Below are positions 1 to 6,702 of a stretch of DNA of 17,485 nucleotides, in pieces. The translations under genes and the position numbers were made by a program. Source of the DNA: Pantoea cypripedii (GTDB lineage Bacteria > Pseudomonadota > Gammaproteobacteria > Enterobacterales > Enterobacteriaceae); contig NZ_CP024770.1 of NCBI RefSeq assembly GCF_011395035.1, positions 416,200 to 433,684 on the forward strand. The letters are read 5' to 3'. The notes beneath the pieces are model-generated. The model saw only the letters and a list, made by a program, of their open reading frames with translations, was not told the origin of the DNA and made no database searches. The number at the start of each line of letters is the position of its first letter. Position 1 is the first letter of the stretch.

Positions 1-306
1 AACGGTTCTCAGGGGAACTGGTTTATCAGAGGAATGCTGGGGAATGTGCTCAATCCCAAAATGGGCATTTTCTATGTCTCTTTTTTGCCACAGTTCATAC
101 CTGCCGGTCACTCTCCTTTAATATGGACTTTTATCCTGGTCAGCATCCACGTAACGATCGGGACTATATGGTCGGTCACACTCATTTTATCCACGCATTT
201 TGCGTCAGCTGTATTGAAGAAAAGTCGCGTTGTCCAGGTGATGGACAGAACAACTGGGGGCTTATTTTTATGCTTCGCGGCTAAACTTGCGATGAGCACG
301 AGATAG
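1..306 (+). CDS. LysE/RhtB-family amino-acid/metabolite exporter, C-terminal part (5' end outside window)
   Basis: The frame is open from base 1 and ends at TAG 304-306, giving about 101 residues. It contains the family's second-half signature, GMLGNVLNPKMGIFYVSF, followed by two hydrophobic membrane segments and a short basic tail. The LysE/RhtB family comprises inner-membrane exporters of about 205-210 residues for amino acids, homoserine lactones and similar small molecules, so roughly the first half of this protein lies outside the window. The substrate cannot be told from this part. An internal ATG at 34 is not a credible start because the family similarity extends upstream of it. The right edge of the window carries the N-terminal part of the same kind of protein in the same orientation. 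Identification is secure at family level only. Confidence 0.85.
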   Translation, partial: NGSQGNWFIRGMLGNVLNPKMGIFYVSFLPQFIPAGHSPLIWTFILVSIHVTIGTIWSVTLILSTHFASAVLKKSRVVQVMDRTTGGLFLCFAAKLAMSTR

Positions 307-323
307 CCTTGGGTTGGCTGTAG

Positions 324-350
324 ACGTCCGCTTCTGACACTTAGCGGCCA
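324..350. repeat. Intergenic hairpin-like repeat, copy a
   Basis: It reads ACGTCCGCTTCTG then ACACTTAGCGGCC: an imperfect inverted repeat with CCGCT and AGCGG arms. It shares its layout with copies at 367-394, 5563-5588, 7191-7218, 9704-9732 and 17175-17201. It sits just after the exporter stop codon. I do not know a formal name for this element. Confidence 0.5.
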
Positions 351-366
351 GAATCATGAGAGGTTG

Positions 367-394
367 AGGTCGCTTTGAGCGAAAAACAGACCTT
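367..394. repeat. Intergenic hairpin-like repeat, copy b
   Basis: AGGTCGCTTTGAGCG then AAAAACAGACCTT. On the minus strand this reads AAGGTCTGTTTTTCGCTC then AAAGCGACCT, which aligns closely with copies c (9704-9732) and d (17175-17201). AGGTC and GACCT form the outer arms. Confidence 0.5.
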
Positions 395-436
395 ATGAAA
401 GGTTCAGAACAGTGATTTCCGGCTGGTCAGGAATGA

Positions 437-460
437 AGGAAGCTGCTTTCGCAGCTTCCT
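437..460 (-). terminator. Strong hairpin downstream of the alpha/beta hydrolase; possible 3'-end structure
   Basis: There is a perfect 10-bp stem, AGGAAGCTGC pairing with GCAGCTTCCT, around a 4-base loop. On the minus strand the loop is GAAA, a stable GNRA tetraloop. It lies about 45 bases past the hydrolase stop. There is no T-run after it, so it may stabilise an mRNA end rather than act as a classical intrinsic terminator. Confidence 0.5.
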
Positions 461-504
461 GATGTTCATCGATGACAGGGTTGCTTGCCAACTAACTCAC
501 CGGA

Positions 505-1272
505 TTATTTTACAGCATTGACCGCAAGCAGAATGACGTTTGCCACCGCATCCGGCTGTGAAATATGCGGCGCATGGCTGGCGTTAAGAGTGGTCACGTT
601 CGCATGGATTTTGGTTGCCATAGCCTTCTGCAGATCGGTATTCAGCATGTGATCCTGCATGCTAACGATATACCACGATGGCTTGTTAACCCAGGCGGCA
701 TCAGTGATTTTCTCGCCGAATACTGCCCCGTTGGTAGGTTTCTGCGTCGCGTACATCAGTGCTGCCTGTTCAGCCGATACATCCTGAGCCAGATGCTTTG
801 CAACCCCCTCACGGCTCAGCTTCAGAAAGCCAGCTTCGTCGGCATCAATGTGGCTGAAGCCAGAAGAAGTTGGGTAATTTTTGGTTAAATCGCTGACGGT
901 TTCTCCCACCGATGGCGCGAATGCCGCTACGTAGACCAGAGCCTTAACGTTTTCATTGTTTGCGCCAGCTTCAGTAATCACCGCGCCGCCATATGAATGG
1001 CCGACTAAAACAATCGGGCCTTTAACCTGCGCCAGCGCACGACGTGTTGTAGCGACATCATCAGAAAGCGTGGTGAGCGGATCCTGAACGGCAACCACAT
1101 CAAGCCCTTGAGCCTCAAGCAGGGGAATAACCTTATTCCATGCAGAACCGTCCGCAAAAGCACCGTGTACCAGAACAACCGTTGGTTTTTTGGATGAATC
1201 ACCCGGGGTTGCGGCCATTGCCGAGCAGCTCATTGTGGCCGCCATTAATAAAGACAGGGATACGTTTTTCAT
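505..1272 (-). CDS. Exported alpha/beta hydrolase (esterase-like)
   Basis: 255 residues. An N-terminal signal peptide (about residues 1-20: a lysine at position 2, a hydrophobic stretch, then AMA before Ala21) indicates export to the periplasm. The alpha/beta-hydrolase fold follows: VHGAFADGSAW (residues 35-45) supplies the oxyanion-hole region, GHSYGG (91-96) the nucleophile Ser93, SMQDH the likely acid Asp207, and SHAPH the likely base His233. This arrangement resembles the plant hydroxynitrile-lyase/methylesterase-like branch and many bacterial esterases of unknown substrate. The start is supported by GAGGTG just upstream of the ATG. The gene is divergent from the LysR regulator at 1402 across 129 bases, so that regulator probably controls it. 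The substrate is unknown; a small ester or lactone is the natural guess. Confidence 0.82.
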   Translation of the reverse strand: MKNVSLSLLMAATMSCSAMAATPGDSSKKPTVVLVHGAFADGSAWNKVIPLLEAQGLDVVAVQDPLTTLSDDVATTRRALAQVKGPIVLVGHSYGGAVITEAGANNENVKALVYVAAFAPSVGETVSDLTKNYPTSSGFSHIDADEAGFLKLSREGVAKHLAQDVSAEQAALMYATQKPTNGAVFGEKITDAAWVNKPSWYIVSMQDHMLNTDLQKAMATKIHANVTTLNASHAPHISQPDAVANVILLAVNAVK

Positions 1273-1401
1273 GATGACACCTCATTTTATGCTTTCAGAA
1301 TAAAAACCGGTTTATTGCCGGAAACGGTGAGAGAAAGTACATTAAAAACATATCGTGATAAATTGTCGTTAATACCTAACACATGAAACAAAGAGGATCA
1401 A
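1273..1401. promoter_or_regulatory. Divergent promoter region, hydrolase / LysR
   Basis: 129 bases between two divergent start codons, AT-rich near the LysR side. LysR proteins usually bind such shared regions. I see no clean inverted repeat; ATATCGTGATAAAT at about 1350-1364 is the only loosely symmetric stretch. Ribosome sites are visible at both ends: GAGGTG for the hydrolase and AGAGGATC for LysR. Confidence 0.4.
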
Positions 1402-2289
1402 ATGGATCGGCTGACCTGCATGCATACTTTCATCCGGATTGTGGAGGCGGGGTCGATTTCATCGGCGGCAGATGAGCTGGGGCAGTCCTCCCAGCTGACA
1501 GGTAAGCAGTTGCGCGCGCTTGAGCAGAGCCTGGGAATACAGCTCATCAGCCGCACGACGCGAAGCCAGAGCCTGACCGATGGCGGAAGAACTTTCTACG
1601 AAAGCGCCCGCGTGATCCTGGCAGAGGTTGATGAAGCAGAAGCGCTCATAGCAGAAACCCGGGCTATGCCTAAAGGGAATCTCAGGATTAGTGCGCCAAT
1701 TACCTTTGGCAGCCAGTTACTGGCGGCAGAGTTACCTGGATATCTCAGGCAGAACCCGGAAATTTCACTGGAGCTGTGCCTGTCCAATCGGACAGTGGAT
1801 TTAGTGGAGGAAAGGTTTGATGCCGTTTTCAGAACCGGCGAGTTGCCTGACAGCCAGCTTATCGCTCGTCGCCTTAAGCCTTACAGAATGGTGATGTGCG
1901 CAGCACCCTCATACCTTGAGACGGCCCCCGCGCTGAAAGTACCTGAGGAGTTATCGCGGCATCAGTGCCTGATTTTTACCCACACGACGATGCGCACCGA
2001 ATGGAGATTCACGGGGCCGGTGGGGCAGCATAACGTTCAGGTAGCCGGGCGGTTTAAAACGGATAACAGTGAGGCGTTGCGTGAAGCTGCGCTGGCGGGG
2101 CTGGGAATTATCCTGCAGCCCCTTCAGCTGCTGAGCGCAGACATTGAGGCTGGTCGCCTCACCAGGCTGTTGCCTGACTTTGAGCCGATTGGACGCCCCG
2201 TGCACGTACTGTACGCCCAGGACAGACGTATGACGCCGAAACTGCGCAGCTTCCTGGATTTCTGCATCAGCCGTTTTGGTGAAAGCTAA
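1402..2289 (+). CDS. LysR-type transcriptional regulator
   Basis: 295 residues, the normal length for the family. The winged helix-turn-helix is at residues 3-60, with the recognition region around 19-40 and the family hallmark RTTRSQSLTDGG at 51-62. A linker helix follows (about 65-88), then a periplasmic-binding-protein-like effector domain (about 90-290) beginning GNLRISAPITFG. The recognition stretch SSQLTGKQLRALE departs from the usual SxxAVSRxIxxLE pattern. AGAGGATC precedes the ATG. It is head-to-head with the exported hydrolase at 505-1272, the usual position of a LysR regulator relative to its target. The effector molecule is unknown. Confidence 0.9.
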   Translation: MDRLTCMHTFIRIVEAGSISSAADELGQSSQLTGKQLRALEQSLGIQLISRTTRSQSLTDGGRTFYESARVILAEVDEAEALIAETRAMPKGNLRISAPITFGSQLLAAELPGYLRQNPEISLELCLSNRTVDLVEERFDAVFRTGELPDSQLIARRLKPYRMVMCAAPSYLETAPALKVPEELSRHQCLIFTHTTMRTEWRFTGPVGQHNVQVAGRFKTDNSEALREAALAGLGIILQPLQLLSADIEAGRLTRLLPDFEPIGRPVHVLYAQDRRMTPKLRSFLDFCISRFGES

Positions 2290-2332
2290 AGGGGGGTCTG
2301 TTCACCGCAACGGATTGTCGTGAAATAGCGCG

Positions 2333-2731
2333 CTACTTACCGTCGCCTAGGATTTGCTTCAGCTCATCCAGATCTTCTTCAACTGCTGTTTTCATCCCGC
2401 GCCTTTCCAGCCACTGCCTTCCCCAGATACTCAGATCCAGCACCAGTTTATTCAACTCCCGGCCCTCGTCGCTAAGCGAATACTCCACTTTTGGCGGCAC
2501 GACGGGATACACCTGCCTCACGATGAGCCCATCCTCTTCCAGCTCACGCAGCTGCTTGGTCAGCAGGCGCTGGTTGATGCTGGTCAGGAAACGCTGAAGT
2601 TCGCTGAAACGCAGCGTCCCGTCCTTGAACAGGTGGTAGAGGATAACGCCTTTCCATTTGCCGCCCATGATATGAAGAGCGGCTTCCATTGAGCACCCGG
2701 GAGCAGAATCATAGTTGCGTAATTTTTTCAT
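2333..2731 (-). CDS. HxlR-family winged-helix regulator with the conserved N-terminal cysteine
   Basis: 132 residues, typical for HxlR. The start of the domain reads APGCSMEAALHIMGGKWKGVIL. Cys13 sits where redox- and electrophile-sensing HxlR proteins such as YodB, HypR and QorR carry their reactive cysteine. The recognition helix is about residues 51-70 (SINQRLLTKQLRELEEDGLI) and the wing (about 71-86) ends in KVEYSLS. A C-terminal helix (about 95-130) should make the dimer. It is divergent from the Old Yellow Enzyme gene, and the shared promoter contains a clean inverted repeat (2742-2761). A reasonable inference is an electrophile- or quinone-responsive repressor of the reductase. Confidence 0.9.
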   Translation of the reverse strand: MKKLRNYDSAPGCSMEAALHIMGGKWKGVILYHLFKDGTLRFSELQRFLTSINQRLLTKQLRELEEDGLIVRQVYPVVPPKVEYSLSDEGRELNKLVLDLSIWGRQWLERRGMKTAVEEDLDELKQILGDGK

Positions 2732-2741
2732 TATCGACCCA

Positions 2742-2761
2742 TAGTTACCTTTTGGTAAGTA
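2742..2761. promoter_or_regulatory. Inverted repeat, likely HxlR operator
   Basis: TTACC-TTTT-GGTAA is a perfect 5-bp inverted repeat with a 4-base centre, extended by TA on each side after one unpaired base. It begins 10 bases upstream of the HxlR start codon. A TATAAA at 2779-2784 could be the -10 for the rightward gene, which would place this site over the -35 area. Size and symmetry fit HxlR operators. Confidence 0.6.
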
Positions 2762-2798
2762 TATGCATTTTTTTAGCGTATAAACACAATTTAATCAT

Positions 2799-3923
2799 AT
2801 GGTACTTTCAGCATGTCAAATACGAAACACTTTTTGGAGAAGAAATGTCAGCTTTACTTTTGAACCCATTACCATCAACGGCGTTGAATTCCGTAACCGT
2901 ATCGCCATGTCGCCGATGTGCATGCACTCCGCGTCTGACGACGGTGACATCAACGACTTTCACATTATTCATTACGGCTCGCGCGCACTCGGCGGCGCTG
3001 GCCTGATCATGCTGGAAACTGCGGCCGTATTGCCAAACGGTCCGATCGGACCGGGAGACATTGGTATCTGGGATGACAGCCACGTTGAGGGCCTGCAGCG
3101 CGTCACGGCGGCTATCCATCGATTCGGCGCCAAAGCCGGCGCGCAGATTGGTCATGCGGGTCGCCAGTTGGGAATCAGCCATCAGCCATCCATCGCACCA
3201 TCGGCCATTCCATTTACCGCTGAGTCCCGCGTGCCGCAGGCAGTGACCGTTGAACAGATCAGGGAAGTTGTTGAGGCGTTTCGCCACGGCGCACGGCGCG
3301 CGCGTGAAGCCGGTTTTGACGTGATAGAGATTCACTGCGCGCACGGCTATCTGCTGAATCAGTTCCTGTCTCCGCTTGCCAACAAGCGTACCGACGAATA
3401 CGGCGGCAGCTATGAAAATCGCTACCGCATTGTGCGCGAGGTGATTGATGTGGTTCGCAGCGAGTGGAAAGGCCCGCTGTTCCTTCGCATTTCATCTACC
3501 GACTATCTTGAAGGTGGAAACCGTCCGGAAGACTTCCTGATTTACGGCAGGTGGATGAAAGACCAGGGCATCGACCTGATTGACTGCTCAAGTGGTGGTA
3601 TCGCGATGGTGCAGGTAAATACTTATCCTGGATATCAAGTGCCGGCGGCTGAGATGCTACGCCGGGAGCTGGAGATAAAAACCGGTGCAGTTGGCCTGAT
3701 TGAGACGGGCCGTCAGGCGGAAGAAATTGTGCAGAACAGCCGCGCAGATATCGTATTTGTCGGGCGGGACATGCTTAAAGATCCATTCTGGGCGCGAACC
3801 GCTGCGGACGATCTGAACGTGGTGATGCCCGTGCCGGCACAGTACACTCGCTACGGTTCCGGCTGGCAGCGCTCGCAGCCGCGTCTCCCGGCAGTTGCGC
3901 CAGAGAGCACCGTAGAAAATTAA
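2799..3923 (+). CDS. Old Yellow Enzyme family NAD(P)H:flavin oxidoreductase (YqjM-like ene-reductase), start probably frameshifted
   Basis: The open frame encodes 374 residues; the family protein proper begins at FEPITINGVEFRNRIAMSPM. Residue numbers refer to the open frame. MSPMCMHS (residues 38-45) carries the Cys of the YqjM/thermophilic-type subgroup (Cys41); the usual Tyr two residues later is His43. IEIHCAHGYLLNQFLSP holds the substrate-binding His pair (179 and 182), followed by the hallmark NKRTDEYGGSYENR. These enzymes use FMN and NAD(P)H to reduce activated C=C bonds of enones, quinones and nitro compounds. The expected start is ATG 2845, with an excellent GGAG five bases upstream, but it is out of frame: one extra T in the run 2858-2861 would give MSALLFEPIT. 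The in-frame ATG at 2799 has no visible ribosome site. The gene is divergent from HxlR. Confidence 0.85.
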   Translation: MVLSACQIRNTFWRRNVSFTFEPITINGVEFRNRIAMSPMCMHSASDDGDINDFHIIHYGSRALGGAGLIMLETAAVLPNGPIGPGDIGIWDDSHVEGLQRVTAAIHRFGAKAGAQIGHAGRQLGISHQPSIAPSAIPFTAESRVPQAVTVEQIREVVEAFRHGARRAREAGFDVIEIHCAHGYLLNQFLSPLANKRTDEYGGSYENRYRIVREVIDVVRSEWKGPLFLRISSTDYLEGGNRPEDFLIYGRWMKDQGIDLIDCSSGGIAMVQVNTYPGYQVPAAEMLRRELEIKTGAVGLIETGRQAEEIVQNSRADIVFVGRDMLKDPFWARTAADDLNVVMPVPAQYTRYGSGWQRSQPRLPAVAPESTVEN

Positions 3924-4011
3924 AATTTTTTGCGGGGGATGTAAAAATGACCCTGCATCAGATGTGAACCTTTTATTCCGTTAAAACTATAATCGAGCAT
4001 TACATCTTTTT

Positions 4012-4042
4012 GCTCCTGAATTCTTCGTTCAGGGGCTTTTTT
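4012..4042 (+). terminator. Intrinsic terminator after the Old Yellow Enzyme gene
   Basis: GCTCCTGAA pairs with TTCAGGGGC (9 bp, one G-T pair) around a 7-base loop and is followed directly by six T. It works for rightward transcription. It separates this module from the convergent HxlR gene ending at 4118. The remaining bases to 4117 hold no gene. Confidence 0.85.
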
Positions 4043-4117
4043 ATGTCGACTAACCTGGAGCGCTGTAGTCGATCGATCTGAGTGCGGGGCTTATTAACTA
4101 ACTGGCAGTATCCCCGC

Positions 4118-4513
4118 TTATTCTTGATATTTTTTTGCGTATTTTTTTCGGGCGCTATGGAGCTTAATGACATTTTGGTTGGACCATTCAAATAAGGGAA
4201 TGGTGATCTCTATCAGACTACGGCCAAAGGTTGTAATGCTGTAGAGCACTTCAACGGGGATTTTATTACTGTTGACTTTACGGTCAATTAAGCCATCTTC
4301 TTCGAGATTTTTTAGGGTTTGAGACAACATCTTTTGCGACAGGCCATGATGGGCTTTTAGCAAGCTATTGAAGCGGAAATCTTCGTGGAATAAATCGGCC
4401 AGGATCATCAAAAACCATTTATTTTCTAGTCTTTCGAATAAAAGTTTTTGTGGGCTGTTTTCATCGTTTGTAATTGAAAATGAATGGGTTATGGCTGGGT
4501 CAGGTTTCTTCAC
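4118..4513 (-). CDS. HxlR-family winged-helix regulator lacking cysteine
   Basis: 131 residues, starting at a GTG (rev-comp of 4511-4513) with AGGAAG about 6 bases upstream. The HxlR fold is recognisable: ERLENKWFLMILADLF (27-42) replaces the usual C-x-x-x-x-L-x-x-I-G-G-K-W segment. The recognition helix GLSQKMLSQTLKNLEEDGLI lies at 57-76 and the wing ends EVLYSIT. There are no cysteines at all, so the redox sensing known for YodB or HypR is impossible; a ligand-binding or other mechanism is likely. The gene is visibly more AT-rich than its neighbours. It is divergent from the metallo-hydrolase at 4609, its probable target, with a palindrome in the shared promoter. Confidence 0.87.
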   Translation of the reverse strand: MKKPDPAITHSFSITNDENSPQKLLFERLENKWFLMILADLFHEDFRFNSLLKAHHGLSQKMLSQTLKNLEEDGLIDRKVNSNKIPVEVLYSITTFGRSLIEITIPLFEWSNQNVIKLHSARKKYAKKYQE

Positions 4514-4530
4514 GGTAACTTCCTTTCTAT

Positions 4531-4540
4531 TAGGTACCTA
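4531..4540. promoter_or_regulatory. Palindrome TAGGTACCTA, candidate HxlR operator
   Basis: A perfect 10-bp palindrome 17 bases upstream of the HxlR start and immediately before the -35 of the rightward promoter (4542-4547). A second AGGTAC core occurs at 4597-4607 next to the hydrolase start. That position suits a regulator controlling both genes. Confidence 0.5.
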
Positions 4541-4541
4541 C

Positions 4542-4569
4542 TTTACATGCCTAATTAAAGATTTATTAT
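4542..4569 (+). promoter_or_regulatory. Likely sigma-70 promoter of the metallo-hydrolase gene
   Basis: TTTACA (4542-4547), a 16-base spacer, then TATTAT (4564-4569). Each hexamer matches five of six consensus bases. Transcription would begin near 4576, leaving a leader of about 33 bases that contains a second AGGTAC site. Confidence 0.6.
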
Positions 4570-4608
4570 TAGCCCCTGTCAAGCAACCGGTGTTTATAAG
4601 GTACTAAT

Positions 4609-5466
4609 ATGATTAATACTAAAGTTTTCCTCAGTAGTGATAAAAACGATGGATTCGGCGTAACCTCAACGATTATTTATGGTGATACTGATGCAATATT
4701 AGTCGATGCGCAATTTACCTTGTCTAATGCTCACCGATTGGTAGCTGATTTGATGGAATTAAAGCGCGATCTGAAAATTATTTATCTGACACACCTCCAT
4801 CCAGATCATTACCTCGGACTTGAAGTAATTAAATCTGTATATCCCAACGCAAAAGTTGTCGCTTATAAAGAAGCGGCTGACGATATTAACCAAGCCTACG
4901 ACTTTAAGATTGATTATTGGGGTAACACCATCCTCAAAAGCAACGGGGCAAATATTAAGTTTGACGTCACCCGATTGGAAGATGAGGTTATCTATCTGGA
5001 AGGGCAGCCGATTAATATTCTGGGCATTCTGCGCGGGGATTGTGTGGATATTGCCGCCCTGTGGATCCCTTCGACTCGTACCCTGGTAGCCTCGGACCTG
5101 GTCTTTTCTGACTGCCACGTCTGGGTAGCGGATATGCGTTCACCTGAACACGTTAACCAGTGGCTTGAAACCTTAGATAAGCTGGAAGCCCTTGAGCCTG
5201 CCGTGGTGATCCCAGGTCATTCTTCATTACCTGCTCTGACCTTGAGCCCGTCGGCTATTGGCTTTACTCGCCAGTATATTAATGACTTCTTCAAACAGTT
5301 GCCCGCCGCTGCCGATGCAGAGGCTCTTAAAGCGGCCATGGAAAGGATTTACCCAGGTTTGCCGATCAAAATATGTTTGGAATACAGCGCGCGTATTCTG
5401 AAAGATAAATATGTATGGCCTGGCGATTGGCCACTGACCCTACGTCACACCCCGGCAGCGTTTTAA
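4609..5466 (+). CDS. Metallo-beta-lactamase-fold hydrolase
   Basis: 285 residues, cytoplasmic (no signal peptide). The metal motif THLHPDH (61-67) gives His62, His64, Asp66 and His67. The usual third-ligand histidine (GHTxGH) is replaced by GDCVDIAALWIP, so Asp144 may take its place. Asp163 (ASDLVF) and His204 (IPGHSS) match the later ligands. This pattern occurs in a group of MBL-fold proteins of unsettled function, not true beta-lactamases. AAGG precedes the ATG by seven bases. The gene and its divergent HxlR partner share an AT-richer composition than the flanks, suggesting they travelled together. Substrate unknown; lactones or other esters are possible. A terminator follows at 5484-5511. 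Confidence 0.87.
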   Translation: MINTKVFLSSDKNDGFGVTSTIIYGDTDAILVDAQFTLSNAHRLVADLMELKRDLKIIYLTHLHPDHYLGLEVIKSVYPNAKVVAYKEAADDINQAYDFKIDYWGNTILKSNGANIKFDVTRLEDEVIYLEGQPINILGILRGDCVDIAALWIPSTRTLVASDLVFSDCHVWVADMRSPEHVNQWLETLDKLEALEPAVVIPGHSSLPALTLSPSAIGFTRQYINDFFKQLPAAADAEALKAAMERIYPGLPIKICLEYSARILKDKYVWPGDWPLTLRHTPAAF

Positions 5467-5483
5467 GCGGTATACCACCTTTC

Positions 5484-5511
5484 AATCCCTGCGTAATGCC
5501 AGGGATTTTTT
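5484..5511 (+). terminator. Intrinsic terminator after the metallo-hydrolase gene
   Basis: AATCCCTG pairs with CAGGGATT around an 8-base loop, and the second arm runs into six T. It begins 17 bases after the stop codon. Confidence 0.85.
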
Positions 5512-5562
5512 GTTGGATTATGCTCTTCATCTCAGGACGGTGTAACGAGATGCAGTGACATT

Positions 5563-5588
5563 ACGTCCGCTGTTGGCACGAGACAGCT
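5563..5588. repeat. Intergenic hairpin-like repeat, copy e
   Basis: ACGTCCGCTGTTG then GCACGAGACAGCT. It shares the ACGTCCGCT head and the spacing of copy a (324-350), although the second arm is degraded. It lies between the metallo-hydrolase terminator and the convergent ArsR gene. Confidence 0.4.
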
Positions 5589-5602
5589 ATACAATATTTA
5601 TC

Positions 5603-6313
5603 TCAGGCCAGATGCAAATCAAACAGACGCCCCATGACAATCCTGCCCCTGTCAGTTACGTTCACTTCGCGATATCCCGGTATGCGGGCTAGCCATTTTT
5701 CCTGCAGAAAGAGCGTCAGCAGTGCTGAACCAGCATCACCGCCCAGATGGTAGCGTCTTTCACTCCAGTCCAGGCAGGGGCAACAGGCCTTGCGGCGGGG
5801 ACGTGAATTGAGCACGACGCCAAGTTTCTCAAAATGGTTTTTGCCGGCTGGCGTCAGCCCGGAACCCTCCGCTTCAAGCCACTTTTCCCTCAGCATAAAT
5901 TCATAGATATTCACAGCAAGCTCGCCTGCCAGATGGTCATAGCAGGTGCGCGCATAACGAAGATTAACCGGCGTACTGGATGGGGGAGCCGTATGAGTGC
6001 GCATGGAAACTCCCATCAGGTTTTCCAGCAGTCCGGCGATATGCTGTCCGGCAAGGCTGTAATAACGGTGACGCCCCTGCGTCAGACAAATAACCAGCCC
6101 GTTGCTGAGAAGACGGCTGAGATGTCCACTGGTTGTGGATGCGGCAATGCCAGCGACTGCGCTGAGTTCAGTCGCTGTCCATGCGCGTCCATCCATCAGG
6201 GCGCACAGAATACTGACCCTTGACGGGTCAGATATGGCAGTAGCAACCATAGCCATGGATGTTTCAAGAACATCATCTGGCTCACAGTCGCGTTGAGGTT
6301 TCAGGAGGCTCAT
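5603..6313 (-). CDS. ArsR-type winged-helix regulator with a C-terminal extension
   Basis: 236 residues, about twice the size of a minimal ArsR/SmtB repressor. The winged helix is at residues 20-95 (ISDPSRVSILCALM, then ATELSAVAGIAASTTSGHLSRLLSNGLV, wing to RYYSL). The C-terminal half has a cysteine in RTCYDHLAG (124) and a cluster in KACCPCLDWSERRYHLGG (177, 178, 180). Both are conserved in this long ArsR subgroup and could bind metal or sense oxidation. The chosen ATG (6313) overlaps the ACT gene's stop codon in an ATGA arrangement, which implies translational coupling; an in-frame ATG at 6331 would overlap more and has no ribosome site. As last gene of a three-gene operon it probably controls its own transcription, perhaps through the inverted repeat at 7164-7189. 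Confidence 0.85.
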   Translation of the reverse strand: MSLLKPQRDCEPDDVLETSMAMVATAISDPSRVSILCALMDGRAWTATELSAVAGIAASTTSGHLSRLLSNGLVICLTQGRHRYYSLAGQHIAGLLENLMGVSMRTHTAPPSSTPVNLRYARTCYDHLAGELAVNIYEFMLREKWLEAEGSGLTPAGKNHFEKLGVVLNSRPRRKACCPCLDWSERRYHLGGDAGSALLTLFLQEKWLARIPGYREVNVTDRGRIVMGRLFDLHLA

Positions 6314-6702
6314 GCAGAAGTTATGGCCCATTTTTGGGTTACGTCAGCTGCCCGGGTATCATCATCCGTAACCAGGATGAGGCGGTTACTGTGGTCGCTG
6401 TATTGTACCAGAATATTAATGCCATGCTGTGCCAGGGTGTCAGCGATTTCTCCCAGCTCGCCGGGGCGTTCCTGAGGCAATTTTCTAATCAAAGGGCTTC
6501 TCACGCTGAGGACGTCAAAGCCTGCATCAATCAGAACTCTGCGTGCTTTTTCGCCGTCTTCGACAAGGAAATGCGCGTGGCCTGCTTCAGGCGTTGAAAA
6601 TACTCCGCCTCCTTCAAGTCCCACTCCGTGTTTACCCAGCACACTGCCAAGTACGCCAAGCGATCCCGGGGTATTGCTGAGAATAACGTGAATGTCATAC
6701 AT
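6310..6702 (-). CDS. Small protein with two ACT domains
   Basis: 130 residues made of two ACT-like repeats: residues 1-70 (YDIHVILSNTPGSLGVLG onward) and 71-130 (PQERPGELGEIADTLAQHGI onward, ending in a RLILVTDD strand). ACT domains bind small ligands, usually amino acids, and regulate partner proteins; there is no catalytic domain here. The start is set at ATG 6702 because domain similarity begins there; the longer open frame upstream overlaps the ABM gene. It overlaps that gene by eight bases and the ArsR gene by four, with AAGGAAAC upstream of the ATG, so all three are probably made together. It may sense a ligand linked to the monooxygenase reaction or modulate ArsR; both ideas are inference. 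Confidence 0.82.
   Translation of the reverse strand: MYDIHVILSNTPGSLGVLGSVLGKHGVGLEGGGVFSTPEAGHAHFLVEDGEKARRVLIDAGFDVLSVRSPLIRKLPQERPGELGEIADTLAQHGINILVQYSDHSNRLILVTDDDTRAADVTQKWAITSA

Noticed and set aside
2808..3344. 178-residue minus-strand open frame inside the OYE gene
   Set aside because: It is antisense to a well-conserved enzyme and shows no family motif.
4000..4191. 63-residue minus-strand open frame between OYE and HxlR
   Set aside because: It overlaps the terminator at 4012-4042 and the HxlR 3' end, and is a lysine/asparagine-rich reading of AT-rich DNA with no recognisable domain.
4609..5466. True beta-lactamase (antibiotic resistance)
   Set aside because: No signal peptide, and the third metal-ligand motif differs from class B enzymes; it fits the broader MBL-fold hydrolases.
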